Source: Streptomyces sp. DH24 (GTDB lineage: Bacteria > Actinomycetota > Actinomycetes > Streptomycetales > Streptomycetaceae). Taken from it: a stretch of 64,000 nt of DNA. Below the pieces are notes generated by a model. It was not told where the DNA came from. It made no database searches and saw nothing but the letters and a program-made list of their open reading frames with translations. Shown piece after piece: positions 52,505 to 60,395 of this stretch (positions are counted from its first letter, which is position 1; each line of letters begins with the position of its first letter). Where the stretch lies: contig NZ_JARVKW010000019.1 in the NCBI RefSeq assembly GCF_029813775.1, positions 62,001 to 126,000 of the forward strand, read 5' to 3'. Both the position numbers and the translations under genes were made by a program.

Positions 52505-53196
52505 GCCGGGCCCGGATCCTCGACACGGTCGACGAGGCCGTCTCCGGCATCGAGGACGGCAGCACCGTCCTGGTCGGCGGGTTCGGCATGGCCGGGATGC
52601 CGTTCGACCTCATCGACGGACTGATCCGTCAGGGCGCCAAGGACCTGACCATCGTGTCCAACAACGCGGGCAACGGCGAGGTCGGACTGGCGGCGCTGCT
52701 GAAGGCGGGCCGGGTGCGGAAGGTGATCTGCTCCTTCCCCCGGCAGAGCGACTCCTACGTCTTCGACGAGCTCTACCGGGCCGGCAAGGTCGAGCTGGAG
52801 GTCGTCCCGCAGGGCAGTCTCGCCGAGCGGCTGCGCGCGGCCGGCGCAGGCATCGGCGCGTTCTTCTGCCCGACGGCCGTCGGGACGCCGCTGGCCGAGG
52901 GCAAGGAGACCCGGACCATTGACGGGCGGGACTACGTCCTCGAGTACCCGATCAAGGGCGACGTCGCGCTGATCAGCGCCCATCGCGCCGACGGGATGGG
53001 CAACCTCGTCTACCGCAAGACCGCCCGCAACTTCGGACCGGTGATGGCGACCGCGGCGACGACCACGGTCGTCCAGGTCGGCGAACTGGTCCCGACCGGT
53101 GACCTCGACCCCGAGGCCGTGGTCACACCGAGCGTCTACGTCGACCGCATCGTGCGGGTCGAGGCTCGTCACTACACCGTGCAGGGAGCGCGCTGA
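52501..53196 (+). CDS. pcaI: 3-oxoadipate CoA-transferase subunit A
   Basis: 231 residues, a family I CoA-transferase alpha subunit. The CoA-binding loop GGFGMAGMPFDLIDGL is near residue 24, and GAFFCPTAVGTPLAEGKE is near 117, followed by EYPIKGDVALISAHRAD. With the next gene it moves CoA from succinyl-CoA to 3-oxoadipate. The start is GTG 52501, overlapping the thiolase stop. SCOT-type acetoacetate transferases look alike; the neighbouring thiolase and LysR gene favour 3-oxoadipate. Confidence 0.88.
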   Translation: MSRARILDTVDEAVSGIEDGSTVLVGGFGMAGMPFDLIDGLIRQGAKDLTIVSNNAGNGEVGLAALLKAGRVRKVICSFPRQSDSYVFDELYRAGKVELEVVPQGSLAERLRAAGAGIGAFFCPTAVGTPLAEGKETRTIDGRDYVLEYPIKGDVALISAHRADGMGNLVYRKTARNFGPVMATAATTTVVQVGELVPTGDLDPEAVVTPSVYVDRIVRVEARHYTVQGAR

Positions 53197-53197
53197 C

Positions 53198-53893
53198 ATG
53201 GCACTGACCCCCGACGAACTCGCCGCGGTCGTCGCCCGCGACATCCCGGCCGGCTCCTACGTCAACCTCGGGATCGGCCAGCCCACCAAGGTGGCCGATC
53301 ACCTGCCCGAGGGCTCGGGCGTGGTGCTGCACACCGAGAACGGCATGCTCAACATGGGCCCCGCCGCGCAGGGTGACCACATCGACCCGGACCTGACGAA
53401 CGCGGGCAAGGTGCCGGTGACCGAGCTGCCCGGGGCGTCGTACTTCCACCACGCCGACTCGTTCGCGATGATGCGCGGCGGCCATCTCGACGTCTGCGTG
53501 CTCGGCGCCTTCCAGGTCTCCGCGACCGGCGACCTGGCCAACTGGCACACCGGCGCGCCGGACGCCATCCCGGCCGTGGGCGGGGCGATGGACCTCGCCA
53601 TCGGTGCCAAGCAGACCTTCGTGATGATGAGGCTGTTCGACAAGCAGGGCCGGGCCAAGCTGGTCCCGGAGTGCACCTACCCGCTGACCGGTGTCGGCTG
53701 TGTCAGCCGGGTCTACACCGACGTCGCGGTCTTCGACGTGGGACCGCGGGGCGTGTTCGTGCGGGAGACCTTCGGCATCGGCCTCGACGAGCTCGGCACT
53801 CGGCTGGACATGCCGCTGACCGAGCTGCCGGCCGACGACGACCGGCGTTCCCGCGGTCGGCGGCGCACCGGCCCCGAGAGCGTCGTCGCCTAA
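53198..53893 (+). CDS. pcaJ: 3-oxoadipate CoA-transferase subunit B
   Basis: 231 residues. The catalytic Glu lies in VVLHTENGMLNMGP near residue 49 (E-N-G), and GIGQPTKVADHLPEG is near 26. The ADSFAMMRGGHLDVCVLGAFQVS stretch is the usual beta-subunit signature. It begins 1 bp after the alpha-subunit stop (ATG 53198). The stop overlaps the convergent sortase stop by 4 bp. Confidence 0.88.
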   Translation: MALTPDELAAVVARDIPAGSYVNLGIGQPTKVADHLPEGSGVVLHTENGMLNMGPAAQGDHIDPDLTNAGKVPVTELPGASYFHHADSFAMMRGGHLDVCVLGAFQVSATGDLANWHTGAPDAIPAVGGAMDLAIGAKQTFVMMRLFDKQGRAKLVPECTYPLTGVGCVSRVYTDVAVFDVGPRGVFVRETFGIGLDELGTRLDMPLTELPADDDRRSRGRRRTGPESVVA

Positions 53894-54528
53894 CGCGGGG
53901 CGCCGCGGCCGGGGCCGGGGGCGGAGGCCGCGTACAGCACGAGGTTGCGGTCGTAGCCGCCTGCCGTCCGGTCGTACGCACCGGTGCAGGTCACCAGGGC
54001 CAGCCGGTGAGGGCCGGCGCGGCTGAACAGATCACGTGGCAGCGCCTGCCGCGGGTAGGTGCGGCGGGCGGTGATCACATAGCGGTAGGTGTGGCGGTTC
54101 GCACCGGTCACCTCGATCTCCGTGCCCGGCCGCAGCGCGTGCAGGGCCGCGAACACGCCCAGACCCGCGCGCCGTGTGTCGACGTGACCGGCGACGAGCA
54201 CGGTGCCCCGGGCGGCTCCGACCGGCGCGCCGAGCGCCCACCAGGCGCCGCTGCGGGCGTCCTCGGGGAGGTTCAGCGCGCCGTCGACTCCTGCGGCGAC
54301 CGGAACGATCCGGGCCCGGAAGCCGTGCGGGCCGCGTACTTCCGTCGGCACGGTCGGCCCGTGCCCGTCGGCGGGCGGTTCCGCCGGCGTCGCGGCCCGG
54401 CCCACCGGACCCGCGTCGCCCGGGTCCGGCCGGCCGGTGAACACCGCTCCGCCGCAGGCCACCGCCGCCAGTCCGACCATGCACAGGACGGCCGCGGCGG
54501 CCTGACTCCACGAGCGTTCGCGGCTCAA
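53890..54528 (-). CDS. Class F sortase
   Basis: 212 residues. One N-terminal helix (about 10-30) is followed by a variable linker and the sortase barrel. The active site is visible as His in VLVAGHVDT near residue 114, Cys in LALVTCTG near 178 and Arg in YDRNLVLYA near 192. Sortases attach surface proteins to the wall or to pili. The only in-frame start near the helix is TTG 54528, which overlaps the DUF4142 stop (TTGA), so translational coupling is likely. No LPxTG-like substrate is seen in the window. Confidence 0.85.
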   Translation of the reverse strand: MSRERSWSQAAAAVLCMVGLAAVACGGAVFTGRPDPGDAGPVGRAATPAEPPADGHGPTVPTEVRGPHGFRARIVPVAAGVDGALNLPEDARSGAWWALGAPVGAARGTVLVAGHVDTRRAGLGVFAALHALRPGTEIEVTGANRHTYRYVITARRTYPRQALPRDLFSRAGPHRLALVTCTGAYDRTAGGYDRNLVLYAASAPGPGRGAPR

Positions 54529-55208
54529 CTGTCCGGTGCGCAGCGGCGCCGGCCGCGGATCAGCCACGCGGCCCCGAAGCCGGCGAGGAGCCCGCCACCG
54601 GCCAGGCCGACCGCGCCGGCAACCGGGGAGACGCCCGCGGCGGCGGCGAACTGCCCGCCGCTGCCGGCCTTGACCATGCCCGCTTCCTTCTCGGCGTGAC
54701 AGGTGCCTCCGCGCACCATGTCCAGGTGCATCGCCACCACCGGTCGCGCCGCACGGGCGGCCGCCTTGACCTCGTCGTTCCGGCCGGCCCGCAGCTCGTG
54801 GTCGATCATGGCCAGGGTCTTGGTGTGTGCGGCGTCCTGGGTCTTGAGCCATGCGGTGTCGTACGCCGACGTGCCGGCCTTGGCCTGGACGGCGGCCAGT
54901 TCCTGGTGCTGTTCCCGCGTCGGTTCGGCGGGCAGCATGATGCCCAGCTTGTCGGCCAGCGTCTTCACGTCCGCGTCCAGCTTGCCGTGGTCGCGGACGA
55001 GGACACCACCGACCTTCTTCACACACGCAGTCGTGGCGTTCTTCCGGGCGTCGTGGCCCGCGGCGATCTCCGCGAGGTTTCCCTGGTGAGCGGCCTTGAC
55101 GAACATGGCGTCCTGGTCACTGACCGACGCGGCCACCGACGGCGCCGCCGATGTCACGGAGACGGCCACGACGAGGGTGGCTATCGACGCCATCCGAGTA
55201 AGTCTCAC
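54525..55208 (-). CDS. DUF4142 exported protein with C-terminal anchor
   Basis: 227 residues. A signal peptide (about 1-27, ending APSVAA), then the four-helix DUF4142 domain (30-180: DQDAMFVKAAHQGNLAEIAAG, VRDHGKLDADVKTLADKLG). The C-terminus has a Gly/Ala-rich helix and an RGRRR tail, like a wall-sorting signal without an LPxTG-type pentapeptide. The function of the family is unknown; it resembles ferritin-like bundles. The start ATG 55208 follows GGGAGC. It is upstream of, and coupled to, the sortase gene. Confidence 0.9.
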   Translation of the reverse strand: MRLTRMASIATLVVAVSVTSAAPSVAASVSDQDAMFVKAAHQGNLAEIAAGHDARKNATTACVKKVGGVLVRDHGKLDADVKTLADKLGIMLPAEPTREQHQELAAVQAKAGTSAYDTAWLKTQDAAHTKTLAMIDHELRAGRNDEVKAAARAARPVVAMHLDMVRGGTCHAEKEAGMVKAGSGGQFAAAAGVSPVAGAVGLAGGGLLAGFGAAWLIRGRRRCAPDS

Positions 55209-55392
55209 AACGTGCTCCCTTCGCGCCCAGCGGAACCGTCGCTGGGCGAAGCGGACAACAAGGCGCTGCCTTAGCGCCCATCACCCATGGATCCCACGCG
55301 ACACGCCGACGACCGCGCCTCGTCCGCCGTTTTGACCCCATCGGCCGACACCGGGCCCCCGCGGGCGGGGGTGTGCCCCCGCCGCCCGGTCA

Positions 55393-57177
55393 CTACACCG
55401 GGCGGGCCGTGCCGGGGATGTCCTGCTCGGCCCAGACGACCTTGCCGCTGGGCGTGCGGCACGAGCCCCACCGGCGGCAGAGCATGTTGATCAGCTGCAG
55501 ACCGCGCCCGCCCTCGTCGCTGAGCGTGGTGTGCTGGATCTGCGGCAGGTCGGGCCCGGTGTCCGACACTTCCACCACGAGCCGCTCGTGCCGGAGCAGA
55601 CGCAGATGGCCGGGCCCGGACCCGTACCGCAGGGCGTTGCCCACCAGCTCACTGACGACCAGCTCGGTCACGTCGGCCAGGTCGGTGAGCCTCCAGTGCT
55701 CCAGCCGTTCCCGCACGAGACGGCGTGCCGCCCCGGCCGCCGACCCGTCGTCCGGGAGGCGCCATTCCCCCATGTCGAGGCCCTCCTCGTGTGATCTGCT
55801 CCGCGCCACCACCATGACCGCCTCGTCGAACCGGGGGGCCGTGATCGGGCACGTGCCGATCAGGCCGTCCGCGTCCAGGTCCCGTGCACGCGGTCCGGAA
55901 GCCGCGTCGAGCAGGCGCTGGAGCTGGGTGTCGACGTCGTCGGTGCGCGTCTTGATCAAACCGTCGGTGAACAGCACCAGCCTGCTGCCGGGCTCCACGG
56001 GGACGCGCACCGGGTCGTACGGGATCACGCCGGCGCCGAGGGGCGCCCCGGTCGGCACGTCGAGGTAGCGCGCCGTGCCGTCCGCGCAGACCAGCAGCGG
56101 CGGCGGATGACCGGCCCGGACCACTGTGTAGCTGCCGTCGAACGGGTCGTGCACGACGCACAGACACGTCGCGATCTGGTCCTCCTCCAGGTCGCGCGCG
56201 GCGAGGTCCAGCCGGGCGAGCACTCGCTCCGGGGCGATGTCCAGCGCCATGAGCGTGCGCGCCACCGAGCGCAGCCGGCCCATCGTCGCGGCGGCCGGCA
56301 GACCGTGCGACATCACGTCGCCGACGACGAGCGCGGTGCGCCCGCCGGGCAAAGCCACCACGTCGAACCAGTCGCCGCCCACGCCGCCCGGATCGGAGCT
56401 CGGTGCGTAGCAGGTGGAGACATCCAGGCCGGGCGTGAGCGGGGTGGTCCGCGGCAGCAGGCTGCGCTGCAGGGTGACGACATGGTCGCGCTCGCGCCCG
56501 TACAGCCGCGCGTTGTCGACGAAGACGGCCGCCTTGGACGCCAACTGCACCGCCAGGGCCAGGTCGGTGTCCGTGAAGGGCGGACGGTCGCCGGAGCGGA
56601 CGAAGTCCGCGAGGCCGAGCAGCAAGCCCCGGGCGATCAGCGGGATCACCATGTAGCTGTGCACCCCGGCCTTGCGCATCTGGGCGGCAGCGCTCCGGGT
56701 GACGGCGATCCGCTCGTACTCGTCCGGACGGATCTCGCTGATCAGGACGGGTTTGCGGGCCATGAGGCACTGCATGCCCACGAGCGTGGGGTCGCTGGTG
56801 GCGATCTCTCCGACGGGATCGGGCTCCAGGTCGCCGAGCCGGTCGATCTGGGTCACCGCCATGGCCCTCAGCACGGGCGGCCGCGAGCCGGTCCAGCGGG
56901 CGCCCTCCTCGCCGTGCAGCACCGATTCCAGGAGGTCGACGGCGCAGCCGTCGGCGAGCCGCGGGACGGTGAAATCGGCGAACTCCTTCGCCGTCCGCTG
57001 GAGGTCCAGGGTGGTCCCGACGCTGGCGCTCGCCTCGTTCAGCCAGATGAGCTGGTCCCAGGCCTCGGACCGCGCGGGGGACAGGCCGTCGCTCTCGGTG
57101 CCGTCCCGTCCGTCGGCGGGAGCGGACATGGAGGAGGACGGCGGCCGGCGCCGCCCCGCGCGACCCATGTCGTTCAC
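55393..57177 (-). CDS. GAF-PP2C (SpoIIE)-HATPase regulatory phosphatase
   Basis: 594 residues in three domains: GAF (about 30-225), a SpoIIE-type PP2C phosphatase (about 245-450, with GGVGGDWFDVVALPGGR and VVGDVMSHGLPAAATMG for metal binding) and a SpoIIAB-like HATPase_c domain (about 475-590, N-box ELVVSELVGNALRYG). Such proteins dephosphorylate an anti-anti-sigma factor and can phosphorylate it too, in partner-switch systems. Start GTG 57177; ATG 57168 and ATG 57129 are alternatives. No partner gene is adjacent. Confidence 0.9.
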   Translation of the reverse strand: MNDMGRAGRRRPPSSSMSAPADGRDGTESDGLSPARSEAWDQLIWLNEASASVGTTLDLQRTAKEFADFTVPRLADGCAVDLLESVLHGEEGARWTGSRPPVLRAMAVTQIDRLGDLEPDPVGEIATSDPTLVGMQCLMARKPVLISEIRPDEYERIAVTRSAAAQMRKAGVHSYMVIPLIARGLLLGLADFVRSGDRPPFTDTDLALAVQLASKAAVFVDNARLYGRERDHVVTLQRSLLPRTTPLTPGLDVSTCYAPSSDPGGVGGDWFDVVALPGGRTALVVGDVMSHGLPAAATMGRLRSVARTLMALDIAPERVLARLDLAARDLEEDQIATCLCVVHDPFDGSYTVVRAGHPPPLLVCADGTARYLDVPTGAPLGAGVIPYDPVRVPVEPGSRLVLFTDGLIKTRTDDVDTQLQRLLDAASGPRARDLDADGLIGTCPITAPRFDEAVMVVARSRSHEEGLDMGEWRLPDDGSAAGAARRLVRERLEHWRLTDLADVTELVVSELVGNALRYGSGPGHLRLLRHERLVVEVSDTGPDLPQIQHTTLSDEGGRGLQLINMLCRRWGSCRTPSGKVVWAEQDIPGTARPV

Positions 57178-57648
57178 GTGTACGACTGCCTTCCGCTGGT
57201 GGGATCTGGCGCCACCATTGTCCCTCGCAGGTCAGGCACCGCGACCGGAACGGCCGAGCCCGGCCGGTCGAATCACGGGGCGCGGGGGCGGCTCGCGGCG
57301 CCGCTCCGGCCGATCCGTGGGCGGCATGCGCCGCCCGCGTACGCCTGGCCGACGGGAGGCGCCCTGCCGCCCGGGCGGCCTGACCGGGAAACGCGGGTAC
57401 GCGTGCCGAGGCCGGCGTGGACCCGGCGCTGCGAGGAAGCCGTCGCGCGATCCGGCGCTGCCGAGGAAGTCGTCGCCGGCGCGGGTCCGGGATCCGTCCC
57501 GGCTGCCCGGCGGCGCGGAAGGCGGTCCGGCAACGACCGCCGGACCAGGACCGTCCGACACGCGCACGGCATCGCCGTGCCACGGCGTCGGACGACCCTG
57601 GTCCTCGTGGGGCTCAGTCACCCACCTGCCCTCAGGGCACGGGCCCGG
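57178..57648. other. Intergenic region with a large hairpin
   Basis: No convincing gene in 471 bases. The left end has the phosphatase promoter. A 23-24 bp direct repeat beginning CGGCGCTGC occurs at about 57424 and 57453. The right part contains the hairpin at 57542-57604, downstream of the GH64 gene. Open frames present here are Arg/Pro/Gly-rich and not protein-like. Confidence 0.5.
57542..57604 (-). terminator. Large imperfect hairpin downstream of the GH64 gene
   Basis: The outer arms begin GGACCAGG (57542) and end CTGGTCC (57604) and match over about 18 bp with two mismatches. An inner stem CACGGC/GCCGTG closes around a 3-base loop. It lies 45 bp past the GH64 stop codon and is the probable transcription terminator. 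Confidence 0.75.
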
Positions 57649-58851
57649 TCAGTTGAACGGGTCCAGGGTGAGGAGGGCCTGACGCGGGTTGCCGTCGTGG
57701 ACGAGGGACTCGTGGTGGCCCACGTCGTCGAAGGCGAAGGCGTACGCCTTGCCGTCGGCCATCTGCGCGTGGATGTGCCGGGCGTAGTGGTTGGTGACGC
57801 CGTCCTGGTAGAAGCCGGCCGAGTTCGCGTCCGGCTGGTTGGGGTTGGTGAGGAGGGTGGAGCGGTTGAAGCCGGCGCACAGCGTGCGGGAAATCGGGCC
57901 GCGCACCTGGTCGTTGGGGGCGTCCAGCCTCTTGTGGCAGCCGAAGACGGAGTCGGCGTCGGGCTTCTGGAAACTGGTGACCACGGCGCCCGAGCCGTTG
58001 GTGAAGTTCATGACGTCACCGGAGACCCTGCCGTAGTACTTGGTGTTGGGCTGGTCGGCGAACGGGGTGACCGTCAGCGTGGAGCTCGTGTACTTGCTCC
58101 AGACACGGTTGATGTAGTCGTCCATGACCGAGGCCGGCAGAGCGCCCGTCTCCAGCCCGTACAGCGGGGCGAGCGCGCGCAGCACCGTGCCGTCGGACCG
58201 GGTGTGGATCAGGTTGGACCAGCCGCCGGACTGGCCCCTGAGCGCGTTGAAGAAGCCGTTGTACCCACCGGGCTTGAGCCGGCCGGTGGTGACCGTGCTC
58301 CCGTCGGCGCGCTCCACGCCGACCGAGTAGGGCACCGAGAACATGTCGACCTGCGAGCTGTTGAACCACAGGCCGGAGTCGTTGAGCGTGTACTCGGCCC
58401 AGTGGAACAGGATGTTGCGGTTGGGGTCCGACGGGTTCTGCACGGCCGGCTGCACCAGACCGCCGGTGGCCAGCTTGAACACCAGCTTCTGGCCGAAGGA
58501 CAGGTAGATCCGGCCGGAGAACTTCGGCATCCGGATGGTCGCCGACTGGCCGACGGCCGGGCCGGTTATCGCGGCGTCGGGCGCGGGAACCGGCGGGTTG
58601 CCGCCGGCGGGCCACGGGTGGAACGTGCCGGACGCGTCGGCCCAGCCCTGGCGGCCCGTCGACAGCTCGGTGCCGACGTTGTAGATGTACACCTGCTCGC
58701 CGCGGGCCGAGTTGTTGGTGATTTTCAGGGGGATCGTCGCGGGGACCGCTGCGTGGGCCGGGGCGGTCGCACCCACGGCGAGCATCGAGCCCGCCAGGGC
58801 GAGGACCATGGTCACCACGGTCAGGACCCGACATCTGAGTGTGCGGATCAT
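57649..58851 (-). CDS. GH64 beta-1,3-glucanase, secreted
   Basis: 400 residues. A signal peptide (about 1-34, ending AHA-AVP) precedes a thaumatin-like/GH64 fold. Typical GH64 segments are IPLKITNNSARGEQVYIYNVG near residue 38, GRIYLSFGQKLVFKL near 115, and GFYQDGVTNHYARHIHAQM near the end with FAFDDVGHHESLVHDGNP. GH64 enzymes release laminaripentaose from beta-1,3-glucan such as fungal cell wall or laminarin. There is no added carbohydrate-binding module. The start ATG 58851 follows GGAGG at 6 bases. A perfect palindrome upstream suggests LacI-type sugar control. Confidence 0.92.
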   Translation of the reverse strand: MIRTLRCRVLTVVTMVLALAGSMLAVGATAPAHAAVPATIPLKITNNSARGEQVYIYNVGTELSTGRQGWADASGTFHPWPAGGNPPVPAPDAAITGPAVGQSATIRMPKFSGRIYLSFGQKLVFKLATGGLVQPAVQNPSDPNRNILFHWAEYTLNDSGLWFNSSQVDMFSVPYSVGVERADGSTVTTGRLKPGGYNGFFNALRGQSGGWSNLIHTRSDGTVLRALAPLYGLETGALPASVMDDYINRVWSKYTSSTLTVTPFADQPNTKYYGRVSGDVMNFTNGSGAVVTSFQKPDADSVFGCHKRLDAPNDQVRGPISRTLCAGFNRSTLLTNPNQPDANSAGFYQDGVTNHYARHIHAQMADGKAYAFAFDDVGHHESLVHDGNPRQALLTLDPFN

Positions 58852-58891
58852 GCTGTGCCTCCGTTCGGCTGTTGCCGGTGGGGGAAGGGAA

Positions 58892-58923
58892 GCCACGCTC
58901 TGAGAGCGCTCTCAGAGCGTGGC
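58892..58923. promoter_or_regulatory. 32-bp perfect palindrome with LacI-type core
   Basis: The two 16-base halves (58892-58907 and 58908-58923) are exact reverse complements. The core TGAGAGCGCTCTCA (58901-58914) differs from the CebR operator TGGGAGCGCTCCCA by one base in each half. It lies 41 bp upstream of the GH64 start codon, an ideal place for a sugar-responsive LacI-family repressor. Confidence 0.8.
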
Positions 58924-59251
58924 GCCATGGCGCGAACCTGTCAACTGCCGGGCGCGTAATCCGTCGGTCCGTACCGCCGCCCGAGCCGGTGGCGCACCAG
59001 GGCCGGGCGCCGGCGGTGTGCAGGGCGCCCGCGCGGGCAGGAGCAGAGGAGACGGCGTCGGCGGAACCGGCCGACGGACGGACGGCTGCTGCGCCGAGGT
59101 GCGGACCGCGGTGAACCCCGTGCGGAACGTTTCGCGGCCGAAGTGTCGAAGTGGCCCGAAGTGGCCGAAGCGGCCGAGTGACCGAAGCGGGTGCGGCAGG
59201 CGCAGCAGGCGCAGCCGGACAGTGTCAGGACGCGGGCGGGAAGGTGTCGCT
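58924..59251. other. Intergenic region before the dehalogenase-like gene
   Basis: About 330 bases. The dehalogenase frame is open through here, but the codons give Arg/Gly/Ala-rich sequence unlike the family, so I treat it as noncoding. A run of short GAAGTGGC-like repeats occurs near 59135-59185 (CGAAGTG/CCGAAGTGGC/CGAAGCGGC). Confidence 0.5.
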
Positions 59252-60121
59252 TTGTTCGAGGGCTTCGAGGCCGGGCACGTGCAACTCGACGAGGCGTCGG
59301 TCTTCGTCCGGCACGGTGGGCAGGGCCCGCCGGTGGTGCTGCTCCACGGCCATCCCCGGACGTCCGCGACCTGGCACCGCGTGGCCCCGCTCCTCGTCGA
59401 GCGCGGCTTCACCCTTGTCTGTCCCGACCTGAGGGGGTACGGCCGTTCCCGCGGGCCGGTGCCCACGGCGGACCAGTCCGGGTACTCCAAGCGAGCCGTC
59501 GCCGGTGACGTGGTCGCGGTGATGCGCTCCCTGGGCCACGACCGGTTCGCGCTCGCCGGACACGACCGCGGAGGCGCCGTCGCTCTGCGTCTCGCGCTCG
59601 ACCACCCCGATGCCGTCTCGCGGGTGGCGCTGCTCGACTGCCTGCCCCTCTCCGAGCACCTGTCCCGCATCACGGCCGAGTTCGCCACGCAGTGGTGGCA
59701 CTGGTTCTTCTTCGCCCAGCCGGACGTCCCCGAGCGGGTCATCAACGCCGACCCGGACAGCTGGTACCACGGCGATCCGCGGAGCATGGGCCGGGAGAAC
59801 CACGACGAGTGGCGCGCGGCGACGAGGAACCCCGACGTGGTACGGGCGATGCTGGAGGACTACCGCGCCGGCCTGACCGTCGACCGGCGGCACGAGGAGG
59901 AGGACCTGGCCGCGGGGGTACGCGTCCGGTGTCCGGCGCTGATCCTGTGGTCCCTCCGGGACGATCTTGAGCAGTTGTACGGCGACCCGGTGCGGATCTG
60001 GCGGCGGTGGGCACCGGACGTGCGCGGCCACGGCATCGACTCCGGACACCACGTGGCCGAGGAGGCGCCGCGCGCGCTGGCTTCGTCGCTGGCGGCCTTC
60101 TTCACCGAGGCGCACGGGTGA
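59252..60121 (+). CDS. Fluoroacetate dehalogenase-like alpha/beta hydrolase
   Basis: 289 residues. The oxyanion loop is LLHGHPRTSATWHRVAP near residue 31, the nucleophile Asp lies in LAGHDRGGAVALRLAL near 104, and the His in DSGHHVAEEAP near 267. The cap has QWWHWFFFAQPDVPERVI, which matches the His-Trp halide-binding segment of fluoroacetate dehalogenases, and DSWYHGDPRS. Haloacetate dehalogenase or a related ester/epoxide hydrolase is therefore likely. The only start near the family N-terminus is TTG 59252, with AAGG 7 bases upstream. Confidence 0.83.
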   Translation: MFEGFEAGHVQLDEASVFVRHGGQGPPVVLLHGHPRTSATWHRVAPLLVERGFTLVCPDLRGYGRSRGPVPTADQSGYSKRAVAGDVVAVMRSLGHDRFALAGHDRGGAVALRLALDHPDAVSRVALLDCLPLSEHLSRITAEFATQWWHWFFFAQPDVPERVINADPDSWYHGDPRSMGRENHDEWRAATRNPDVVRAMLEDYRAGLTVDRRHEEEDLAAGVRVRCPALILWSLRDDLEQLYGDPVRIWRRWAPDVRGHGIDSGHHVAEEAPRALASSLAAFFTEAHG

Positions 60122-60156
60122 GAACCCCACCGTGGAGAGCGCCGTCGGCGGATCGC

Positions 60157-60252
60157 GGTGCGCGCACGCCGGTGAAACGTGGTGTGCACACGCCCGCGAG
60201 GAGTGGTGAGCACACGCTCACGAATCATGGTGCGCACACGCCGACGGCCCGG
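60157..60252. repeat. 24-bp tandem repeat, 4 diverged copies
   Basis: Units begin at 60157, 60181, 60205 and 60229, each with GGTGNGCACACGC or a close variant (the first has GGTGCGCGCACGC), followed by 11 variable bases. It lies in the intergenic region between the dehalogenase-like and TOPRIM genes. One frame would give an eight-residue repeat with a conserved HTP, but no start or gene context supports translation. Confidence 0.8.
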
Positions 60253-60395
60253 GCGTCGGCCGACGGGCTCCCGTCGGTGGGACCCCTCGCTGCCGGCGGG
60301 CGACGCGTGGAGCGGGGAGAATCACGGAGCCGCAGACCCGCAGTCCCGGCGGAAAATCCCTCGCGCTGCCGCCGGAACTCGCTGAGACTCGCCTC

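Noticed and set aside
56107..58959. A 950-codon plus-strand frame opposite the phosphatase and GH64 genes.
   Set aside because: No recognisable domain; both minus-strand genes are clearly real.
60157..60252. The 24-bp repeats as a CRISPR array.
   Set aside because: The units abut with no spacers of 30-40 bases and diverge too much; no cas gene is present.
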